From: Chara braunii
Taxonomy: Eukaryota; Streptophyta; Charophyceae; Charales; Characeae
NCBI GenBank assembly: GCA_003427395.1
Contig: BFEA01000475.1
Span: 1,181,806-1,209,017, forward strand
DNA: 27,212 nt
Direction of reading: 5' to 3'
A model generated the notes under the pieces. It worked only from the letters and a program-made list of their open reading frames with translations. It was not told the origin of the DNA and made no database searches. The position numbers were made by a program, and so were the translations under genes. Shown here piece after piece: positions 19,301 to 27,212 of this stretch (within the stretch, counting starts at the first letter, position 1; every line of letters starts with the position of its first letter).

Positions 19301-20730
19301 CTGATAGACTTGCTGCAAGAATGGACCTGGGGAATGATTCCTTCTGGGCCACACTTATTAAAACATGGCGGAAATTGCCCCTGACTGACAAAATCTCCCC
19401 AGAAAGATGGGAAGAGGTAATCCAACAACCTCTCTTTAATAATAGATGGATTAAGGACGTTCAAGGATTTGTTCTTCATTGTATGGACTCGCCCTGGAAT
19501 GGATGGGTTAAAAGAGGGGTTCTGAGGATTGCAAACATTTGGAATAGAGAATCCAATGATTGGATTGTATCTGAAGTAGTAAAAAAACTTATTCATTATT
19601 GCCATCATCCACAGGCGGCATTTGATAGGACAATTGAACTTATTCCCTTGGAATGGTTTCGAATCCTTCGCAAAGGACCTAAATTGGAAATAAATGACTG
19701 GGTGGCTATGAAGGATAATCCCAAAGAAATTGGTAATATTCTAGAAAAATTACGAAATGGGGACATCCTCCTAGAAATCTATGACCTGCTGCATGATAAT
19801 GCCCTTCGCCCTAAAAGTCAAGAGCAGATCAAATTGGTGCGCAAAAGCCAAATATTTAGGATCAGGGTATTGAGGAAAGAAGACAAATGGTTGGCTTTTA
19901 AACCAGACACCCCCATCTCTGCTTTAGCACTAAATCCAGCAAATTGGGTCTGAGAGTCTCAAAACAATCAGAGGAAACATGATAGGAAATTTACGCGTCA
20001 CCTTCACTCTCTTATGGTAAAATCCACTTATAGAATGTTAAGAATGAAAATTAACCTGAAAGACAAAGTGTCGGATAGATGGATGAAAAGTTTTAATCTC
20101 AGTAGAGATGACGTAAGGTTCATCAAATGGTTCAACTTAATTAAATGTAAACCAGCAAAATTGGCATCCCTCCAATGACAAATTGAACATCGATGTCTTC
20201 CAACTAATGATTGGATAATTGATAGATCTTCCTTGGAGCAAAAAGGGATTGCCTCAAGATGGTGCAAGTTCTGTAAATCAGCATTTCCAAGTAGGTTGAT
20301 CCCTGAAACTATTGAACATATCTTTCTCCAATGCCCAAGAACTGTATGGTTATGGACTCCGAGATGGTGGGACAGAATATGAAATCAATTAGGCCCACAA
20401 ATGAGATGGCCATAGGGATGGAAAACAATCCTCCTAGAAATATGGATTGCACATCCATATGATGATTTCACACAAAATTTATTCACCATGGGAAGAAGAG
20501 TTGTCATTTTGGCCATTTGGATGAGAAGATGTATATATGAAATGGAAGGGGCCCATTTGGATGAACCTGAATTTACTGAGACTATTAAATCATATGTTCA
20601 AACAGAAATTTCAACTAAATGGGATCAGATGAAGGAAAAAATACAGTACTTATCCTCAAAAAAAAAATTCATAAACGTATCAAAAAATTCTGTACATGCT
20701 GGCTTGGAGGGAACCAGGGGGGGAAATTAG
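16365..20730 (+). pseudogene. LINE A ORF2: endonuclease-reverse transcriptase
   Basis: The endonuclease part reads LRSLNVNGLAAANHN, CIQETHLMD, ILCVYGPNE and EDFNAAPD, with stops at 16469, 16604 and 16673. Frameshifts occur near 16870, 17000 and 17850. The reverse transcriptase reads IRNYRPITLLTIVYKLVAK, FIDFEKAYDRVDW (first catalytic Asp, 18250-18252), RQGDPIAPYLFLIIMEAL and LFADDLSLMV (Asp pair 18568-18573). Stops lie at 17881, 18538, 19234 and 19951, with more beyond 20170. A zinc finger of the zf-RVT type follows: CKFC, then EHIFLQC. The protein would nick target DNA and copy the element RNA by target-primed reverse transcription. The catalytic motifs survive, but the frame does not. Confidence 0.88.
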
Positions 20731-21125
20731 GAAAAGTAGAATGGGAAGGGGACATAGGAGGGGTAAATGATATTTTCCGGGGGGATTATAGGATAGTATT
20801 TTAGGATTGGACAAAGGTTGATCCATCCACACCCTTGCGGTCCCTAGTAGATTTTCCAGATCCTTTCCCCACCCCACCATTAACCATTGTTCCCTAGTCT
20901 TGGTTTGGATATGATTAGAAACATCAGTCAGGAATTCTAGGAGTTCTTTTGTGGATCAGGGTCAGGTAAGTGATGCTAGATTTGGCGTCCAATAATAGGA
21001 TGAAGAGGTGTTGATTCACAAAAGGACTATCTCAAATTGTAATCCATGTTCTTTCTGTAAAAGGGACGCTGGACCCGGTTTCCAGCAGGTGCAGCTCCCC
21101 ACCAATAGATGGAGCCTCTCCCTGA

Positions 21126-21129
<4 letters not shown>

Positions 21130-21182
<53 letters not shown>
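21130..21182 (+). repeat. Poly(A) tract, 53 nt, 3' end of LINE A
   Basis: A pure A run directly precedes the coding-like sequence of LINE B. Its position after the LINE A coding region and its orientation fit a retrotransposed tail. The roughly 400 bp before it would be 3' untranslated sequence. Confidence 0.8.
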
Positions 21183-21184
<2 letters not shown>

Positions 21185-22756
21185 CTCATATCCAAGTCCA
21201 CTCTAAGGGCAATCTGTTTTGACGCCGCCAAGTACCTGTAGAAGCCTGGCGCAGAGAATCAGGAGGGCTGCATCACCAAATGTGCCTGGAGCAAAGTTAC
21301 CAACTCGCGCAAGGAGGGTGGGCTCGGCATCCTAGATCCGAAAACTCAGAATCTTGCCGTAATGGGCAAATGGTTCTGCAAGGTTGCGTCGCAATCAGAT
21401 ACAAAAGTCTGGGTGGCAATCCTAGAATACATCCTGCAGCACGACTTCGGGGTACATCGCAGGCAAGATGTCTGGGCCTGTATCTTTATGCCATCCTTTG
21501 TTCGGCGTCAGCCGTCCTCCATGTTGGCAATGACATGTTGGACAACATGGAGAGCCCTTCAACCCTTGCTACCAAAGCCGCCCGTAACTCGAGAGGAGGT
21601 AAAGCAACAAAATCTCTTTGACAACCAAGCGATCTGTGACAATTGTGGCCAACCTTTCTAAGCAACAAGAGGTCGAGGGGCCTTTGGCAGGTCATGGACT
21701 GAGAGGGGAATCACACATATTGCTGATATCTGGGACGAAGAATCCGTGGACTAGCTAGCTTATCCAAGTTATCCCTCCGAACTGGAGGTATTATTGCAAA
21801 CAGCGGGGCCAATCCCCGGAGAGTGGTACTCCACAAAACACTTAGGGGAAGACGAGGAGAACATTGTGCAGATCACACAGGATCTGCGTTACGACCTGCT
21901 ACTCGCAAACCAGTGGACCAAGCAAGAAGTCTTGGGACAACCCCCAAGGCTCACAACACCAACGGAAGTGTGCATTGACACACAGCAGCCTTATCGGCTC
22001 ATCATAGTCCTCTCCACAACACAAGCAACTCAGGCTCCGATCCACCGCCTCCTAATGGATGGTAAACCAATCGAAAGTCTGAAGATTGATCCAATGGGTC
22101 ACAGTTGGCTGCTCCTAGAAGATCGATGTGTGCTGCTATTCCAGTACTCATCCAAGGTGGACAGACAAATCATGACAAAAGATTCTGATCTTCCAGAGGC
22201 GGCTGCCAGAAAGCTCAGCAGATTAATACAGACACAACCTCCCGTGGCACCCCCGGACCTCCTTCAGTTATGGGATCAACTAAAAATCATGCCCTCTCAA
22301 AGGCTTGCTGCACTTTATTGGTTGTTCTCACATACAACAGTCCCGTGTGCAGTCTGGCTGTTTGAAAAGGGTATGGACATCCCCACCAATTGTCCCAGGT
22401 GCGAAGGACAGGCAGAAGAGTCGTTGGAGCACCTCTTTTAGGATTGTCCAGGTTCCCCCAGGCTTTGGAACTGGTGGGGTAATCACTGGGCACGCTTCGT
22501 TGGAGATATCCTCCCCTGGGACGAAAGATGGGCTCTTCACGCGAAGCTTCCACCATCCTGGTTCAAGCACGTTGGCAGAGGATACGTAGCGCAGGCCAAC
22601 CGGTCCATCTTGCTCTGGACCATTCGGGAGGACAGGAACAACATCCTGTTCAGACAGGAATGGACCTATATGACCAGACACAACAACTTATGTTGTGTCT
22701 GGTCAGCCCATACAATTACATATGGCGTAGAGCCAGGCCACCCAACTTATGAGTAG
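21183..22756 (+). pseudogene. LINE B: C-terminal part of a second LINE ORF2
   Basis: One forward frame runs from just after the poly(A) to TAG 22754-22756. It is broken by stops at 21239, 21659, near 21752, and 22439, but has no frameshift. Landmarks are CAWSKVTNSRKEGGLGILDP (the post-reverse-transcriptase motif of plant LINEs), WTERGITHIADIWDEES, and a zinc finger CPRC, then SLEHLF, then DC (a C-C-H-C pattern with a stop inside). The reverse transcriptase core is absent. The protein differs clearly from LINE A in the same region. The stop at 21239 (YL*KPG) and that at 22439 (HLF*DCP) sit where Trp is expected, which fits G to A changes. Confidence 0.82.
22671..22705. repeat. Perfect 15-bp hairpin at the LINE B 3' end
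   Basis: TGACCAGACACAACA (22671-22685), a 5-nt loop ACTTA, then the exact complement TGTTGTGTCTGGTCA (22691-22705). It lies about 50 bp before the LINE B stop and is also in the reading frame. It may be an RNA structure of the element or a local foldback. Confidence 0.9.
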
Positions 22757-24846
22757 TCTAGCTTGCCAAATAACAAGTAAAACAAGTGCGAAAGACTGAG
22801 CAGCCTGCAACTTATGCGTTCGCCCAGCCTCCGCAACATATTTGACAGCTCTGTGTTTTCTGACTTCACACTGACAATCTTGATTAACCCAATACATATT
22901 TGTCAGTTTACTTTGCAAATCATTGTCCTGAATTCAAACACGTAAAGAAAAAACAGTTATCTTTTCCAGTCATACTTACAGTAAGACCAATAGCAATAGG
23001 ATAATATAGTTTAATGATAGGATCACACGCGTAAATCGAGGGTTATACCTGAGTGTTCCCTACCTCCAGAACCCCGCCTGGGCTCCGGCAGAGCTCCCGC
23101 AATCGGTGGGGCAACCTCCCACAGAGGCCTTGGCGCGGTCCTACGGGTTGCAATCCCGCCTGCCGCCTTCCTCTCGTAACCAATAGATTAGACTGAGAGT
23201 AAGAAGGATAGAAGGAGAGAGTTTAGACGCTCACGTACAAGAGGGGTGCGCTCAGCCTCACTGGAGAGGGCCTTGTAATCTTCAACCCCTGAGAGCCCCG
23301 CAATGGGGGCCAAATACGCGAGTAAGATCGTCAACCGAAGCCAAATCTCAGAGCGACGAGCCTCTGACGGTCCTCCAAGTCGCCGCAGTAACCCCCTTCC
23401 AAAGGTCTGACCACCCCCTCAAGCCGCCATACTCCGCCCCTCTGACTAAAACGCAACTACGCAGCCTGGAAACACCGCATCCAAATAAAGCACCCCCTGT
23501 GCTCTATTCGAGATGCAGGCGATCGCAGCCAACGTATAGCAATTGTGTGCAACAATGAGGTGCAGCAACCCTCCAACTGGCGCCTAGTCAAGCGCACGGT
23601 GAGTGCCCTGCAAGTGTACTGTAAGTACACAACCAACAACTGAATACGATGGCAACTCAACAAATGTTGCGTGTACAGCAACGAACACAGTCAACTCTAA
23701 CTTGTCAATCCTGCCAGCAGCAGCAATCAGCCAGCAGCCATACCTGGCATCCACAACCAACAGCTATTAACCTGAGCGAACAGCAATGCCTTGACGAGAA
23801 AACAGCAGCAGCAGCCTTGCTAAGCAACAGTAGCACCTCTNNAAGNANCGACACTTGCCTTTTGCTGTTGAAAACGGCAGCACTACCGATCTGGCGCATA
23901 ACAGTAGCACCGACGCCAGCTGCAGCGGCTGCCCCAAACTAACAATGGCTTGCCGTAGCAAGCAGCGGCGTCTAGCTGTTGCACCCTGCTACGAGAAGCA
24001 GCAAGTCGACTCAACAACTGAGTCTGTTGCGGGAACTACAGTGCCCCCACTAGCGGACGACTGATGATTTCAGTAGAGGCCAAACGCACTGTAGCCTCAA
24101 CAGCAAGGTACAACAGACTGGCGATGGGATGAAAACTCGGCAGGAACATTAGTCAACGCACAGCTAGTACATACCTAGAAGCCTCAAGATTTGTGGTGGT
24201 GTAAGGGGGAAAAACAGCCAGACTCCGAAAAAAATAGTAGCAAGGCCCTGCAGAAGAAAAAGAGAGAAAAAAGATAAAAATACAAATGCAGCGGTACCGC
24301 AGCAGCCACAGCGATCCCAGTAAGTCATGCTCAGCAGGGGAAATGCACAGCAGTCCGCAGGTCCGTATTCGTTCAAAGGCAGACTGAGACACAGATGCTA
24401 CGTTGTGAGGTAAAGGGATANGTCGTCACCTATAAAACGAAAGAAGAGCTCTCAATCTGTCATTTTCTGCTACGTCTCTTCCCTTGGCTAGTTGTCTAGT
24501 GGTCCCTCCAAGAGCTGGNTATGAGGAAGGGTCCCTGCATAGCCATAAGCAGGCTGAGGTCTCGTACTTTAAGCGGAGTTAGACAGGCACACCACTCCCC
24601 CAACTCCGCAGTAGCTGCAGGCAGAAACCAAGTGCCAGAAGTAGGGGACGGCCACCAAAATAAACAGGTAACTGATTTAGTAAGTAACAGTGCAGTGCTC
24701 ATACTTAGTCGCGCATAGCTCAGTCTTTTGAGGCAAATATATGACTACTGGCAGGATCTACCGGGTATGTAAGTAAAAAAATCAAAAATAAAAAACAGCA
24801 AAAACCGAGTGCAACCTCCCCTCTATCACGTCCACTCCGCACATAG
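22757..24846. other. No recognised gene; CAG-rich open frame at 23649-23942
   Basis: The region has no familiar domain. An ATG-started frame at 23649-23942 is rich in Gln, Ser and Ala (CAG/CAA/AGC triplets), contains four N bases at 23841-23848, and is of unknown status. An isolated Ile/Leu-poor frame at 24521-24718 also has no motif. Ns occur again at 24421 and 24519. Confidence 0.35.
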
Positions 24847-24971
24847 TCAAAATCCCGACTAGGTGAGCATGCTGTTCGGTTCTACCTAGGAGGGCTGAAC
24901 ACCGTGGAGAGGAAAGCCTTCACAACTGTGATAACCACGGGGCTGAGCACCACCGTGACCGCAACCAGCAG
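24847..24971 (+). CDS. Weak candidate exon ending at a good splice donor
   Basis: After TAG 24844-24846 a frame reads EHAVRFYLGGLNTVERKAFT and on to VTATSR, ending exactly at CAG/GTAAGT (donor GT at 24972). The next in-frame codon is a stop, as expected after a true donor. A possible acceptor (CATTCAG) before 25102 would continue in phase to TGA near 25280. I do not recognise the protein. Chance is a serious alternative. Confidence 0.2.
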
Positions 24972-25464
24972 GTAAGTTACTTCCTCCTCCTCTTCGTGAT
25001 CCCTTTCGATTGCACCACCATCTCTCGGCAACGTTATTACTTATCGTTATGCACGTGGTCACGCCCTTTGCCCATACCACCCTTTGCCCATATCCATTCA
25101 GCACGGAGCAAGCAGCTCAGCACCTACTCACATCACGACCGAACCCCGCAGGCCTTTGGTTGCCACCTACCCACCGAGTCAGGGAGTCACTCCAACGAGC
25201 CTCCGTCATCACCCACAGGCAACACAAACTTCCCGAACTGAGCGGCCCCCCCCTTGCACCCAACTTCTCGGAATGCATCTGACTAATATTACGGTCAAGC
25301 TTAATTAAAAAATAAATAACAGTAATAACAAACAAAAACTAATATCAAAGTTGAAAAAATAAAAANGAATGCACACAAACCATCTTCCCGGCCATGTGCA
25401 GTCCAGGTGAAGCGGTGCATTGGACAGCCCAACCAACCAGGTACTAAGCATCCTATTCATCTCC

Positions 25465-25467
<3 letters not shown>

Positions 25468-25557
<90 letters not shown>
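25468..25557. repeat. (CT)n(CA)n compound microsatellite
   Basis: A pure CT run to about 25518 is followed by a CA run to about 25553 and a short AT tail. It has the same order and orientation as the block at 903-1040. Confidence 0.97.
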
Positions 25558-25558
<1 letters not shown>

Positions 25559-25584
25559 GCGTCTTTCCACCACTTGCCCCGTGA

Positions 25585-25785
25585 CCTCGACTACAGCTGG
25601 TACATCAAGTTGCTACCCTGTACCTTAGCCGTGGTGGCGACTACGAGGAGCGCCGCCTCAATCTAGACAACGGCCGCGAGGAGCAGCCTCATTTTCAAAA
25701 GCGATACATCGACAGTGAGGGGCAGCCATGCCCCTATCAGCAAAATTTCGACCTCAACCATGGCGATGCCGACAGCGAGCGGTAG
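25585..25785 (+). CDS. Short open frame of unknown function, possible exon
   Basis: After TGA 25582-25584 a frame of 66 codons to TAG 25783-25785 has balanced composition and a gene-like look: LYLSRGGDYEERRLNLDNG, then EEQPHFQKRYIDSEGQPCPY, then QQNFDLNHGDADSER. It has no ATG. CTACAG at about 25590-25595, preceded by the pyrimidine-rich microsatellite region, could be a splice acceptor. I do not recognise the family. It may be an exon or a fragment of a retroelement gag-like protein. Confidence 0.25.
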   Translation, partial: PRLQLVHQVATLYLSRGGDYEERRLNLDNGREEQPHFQKRYIDSEGQPCPYQQNFDLNHGDADSER

Positions 25786-25851
25786 CAGCATGGATCAGCG
25801 AGCAGTAGCAATATGGTCCCGTGGTTAGATTCACTATTTGTGTATCATGAG

Positions 25852-25886
25852 AATGAATCTTTCCCTAAACAGTGGAAAGATTCATT
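25852..25886. repeat. Perfect 13-bp hairpin
   Basis: AATGAATCTTTCC (25852-25864), 9-nt loop CTAAACAGT, then the exact complement GGAAAGATTCATT (25874-25886). Function unknown. Confidence 0.9.
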
Positions 25887-27212
25887 GCACATTTACACCA
25901 AAAAGAACCTTGCTCCTGGGCGCAGCCCCTGCTGGTCATACCGGCCAGGCCGTCACACCAAATCCATTTCTGTCGCTGCCAATCACTCTGCAACACCTCG
26001 AAACCCCCATTTTGAATCCTCCCTCGCTCGATTCCGCCCGAAAACGAGCGAGATATACATTTTTCCACTTTCCTCCTTCTCTGCCCCCGCCATCCCTCCG
26101 CGCTGTACTTTTTCTCTCCAGCGCCAGAACCAGCCATTAACTTCCAATCCTGACTTCGCCGTTAGGTTCGCCATGGTCAAGAACACTTAGAAACGAGTCT
26201 TCATTCGCCCGATTTGGCTGAAAAACGGGCGAGCTGTGAATTAGTCATTCCGCCATAGCTCTGTCCTTCTCACATTCGACTCCGATTGCACCTGGCTCCT
26301 TTTTGCGTTCAAGTCCTTTTCTTTTTCTTCCCCACCCTTACCCCCTCTACTCAGTACTAACGCCTGCTGACCCTCTCCCTTCGCGCCCGGCGTTCTCTCC
26401 CTCTCTTTTGCCATACCCGTTGACGTTGGCTCCGCCATCTTCGTTTCTCGATGTATCGGATGTAGCCGGCGCTACGCACTGTCCAGGTTCATTCACTGTT
26501 TCTCTTCTCCCTTAGTGCCCCGTCACTCTTCCTTGGCGCCCCTCGTTTTTCTCCAACTCCTCCTCCGTACACTACCATCTCCCTTTCCTTCCCCNCCATC
26601 GTCGCCACGTCCGCGTATCCCCCCTGCTGCACTCGCCATCTCCAATCTAAGTACACCTAGTGCAGCCTAGCGCCCAGGCTCGTTCCATCACCGCTGCTAT
26701 TCACACCAACCTCCGCCCGCACCGCACAATCACACAGTCCCAGGCTAGCAGCTCACACCGTGAGAGGAACCCCGGAAGAATCAAACTCGGTCACTCCCCG
26801 ACTACCTTTATAGTATCATGGGAAGGCCCGTAGTCGGCCACATCCATGTTCCAGCCCTTCCCCAAGGGGGCGTATGGGAATTGCGCCCTTCTACCATGCA
26901 GCTCCTGCTGGATTATGTGGTAAATACTGCACGGGCCATACCAAGCTTCTCTGTATCGTTCCAATTTTAACGGATGTCCCGAAGGACTGTCCCCGATAGC
27001 AGTGCCCCGCAGTTCGTGGTGTATTCACAGAACTAGGCAGCTAAGTTTCACTGCCGGTTCCGGCACCGGTACCGGGTCTCGTCCCAGATGGAGAAAAAGT
27101 TAGGAAAAATAAAAAAATACAAATACAAATAAAAAATAAAACTAAAGAAAAACTCAGAGATAAAAACTAATAACGAAAACCAGATGCGGGAATTGACACT
27201 TGGCCCTTTCTC
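25887..27212. other. No gene recognised to the end of the window
   Basis: The plus strand is C- and T-rich, with many CCTCC-type tracts and short proline/serine-rich frames in several phases. A small hairpin TCGCCCG (26205-26211) / CGGGCGA (26226-26232) is present, and there is an N at 26595. The last 130 bases are A-rich. No domain, RNA gene or terminal repeat was identified. Confidence 0.45.

Larger units (their letters stand above)
15354..21182 (+). mobile_element. LINE A: decayed non-LTR retrotransposon with poly(A) tail
   Basis: In order on the forward strand: an ORF1-like region (to 16250), an APE-type endonuclease (about 16365-17045), a spacer domain, reverse transcriptase (about 17820-18900), a long C-terminal region and a CCHC-like zinc finger (about 20260-20340). 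An AT-rich 3' part follows and then 53 A at 21130-21182. Domain order and tail match the L1-like type of LINE. The 5' boundary is not visible and is set here to the edge of the TPR/SET exon; it could be up to about 100 bp further in. At least two frameshifts and more than ten in-frame stops make it inactive. It probably lies in an intron of the reverse-strand gene. Confidence 0.85.

Noticed and set aside
3039-22756. Reassigned stop codons (TAA/TAG read as Gln), as in some green algae
   Set aside because: TGA stops and frameshifts occur as well, and several stops replace Trp or Arg sites. The pattern is transposon decay, not a different code.
23130-23165. tRNA-like T-arm (CGGGTTGCAATCCCG)
   Set aside because: The T-loop lacks the TTC pattern, and no matching D-arm, anticodon arm or acceptor stem was found upstream.

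Overview
The window reads as nuclear DNA of a repeat-rich eukaryote of the green lineage. It carries decayed LINEs, PIF/Harbinger genes, a Mutator-like MITE, many microsatellites, long A/T/G runs, and one spliced exon of a plant-type TPR/SET protein. The style of the Harbinger accessory proteins resembles what I remember from the charophyte alga Chara braunii. That assignment is an inference from memory and was not searched. No prokaryotic operon, rRNA or tRNA was seen. The assembly is a draft: there are scattered N bases, and an intact Nextera mate-pair junction adapter lies at 12961-12998 between two copies of the same 144 bp.

Layout. 1-2360: compound microsatellite, a 451-bp MITE with 88-bp inverted ends and a 9-bp target duplication (1277-1745), a 7-bp minisatellite and small inverted/direct repeats. 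2360-11040: Harbinger-type block. A Myb/SANT (trihelix)-like gene runs forward (3039-4829, three in-frame stops). A large gene of a family I cannot name also runs forward (6238-8015, two stops and one frameshift). A PIF/Harbinger transposase runs in reverse (10977-9452, DDE triad present, one frameshift). The spacers hold a GT microsatellite, G/T homopolymers and 168-bp, 77-bp and 138-bp tandem repeats. 11040-15000: no convincing gene; A/T runs, two interspersed or tandem repeat arrays, AAACGGA-rich sequence and the adapter artefact.

15008-15353: a reverse-strand exon with good splice sites, encoding a conserved block of a TPR/SET protein plus the start of a TPR. From about 15.36 to 21.18 kb a decayed non-LTR retrotransposon (LINE A: ORF1-like, endonuclease, reverse transcriptase, zinc finger) runs forward and ends in 53 A. 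It directly abuts the 3' part of a second, different LINE (LINE B, 21183-22756). Both probably lie in an intron of the reverse-strand gene. 22757-27212 has no recognised gene. It holds a CAG-rich open frame, two weak exon candidates, a CT/CA microsatellite and two hairpins.

How it fits together: nothing here looks like an intact autonomous element. The Myb-like protein and the transposase are the two usual partners of PIF/Harbinger transposition. The third, unnamed gene lies between them and has decayed in the same way, so it may belong to the same element. The only candidate host gene is the TPR/SET exon.
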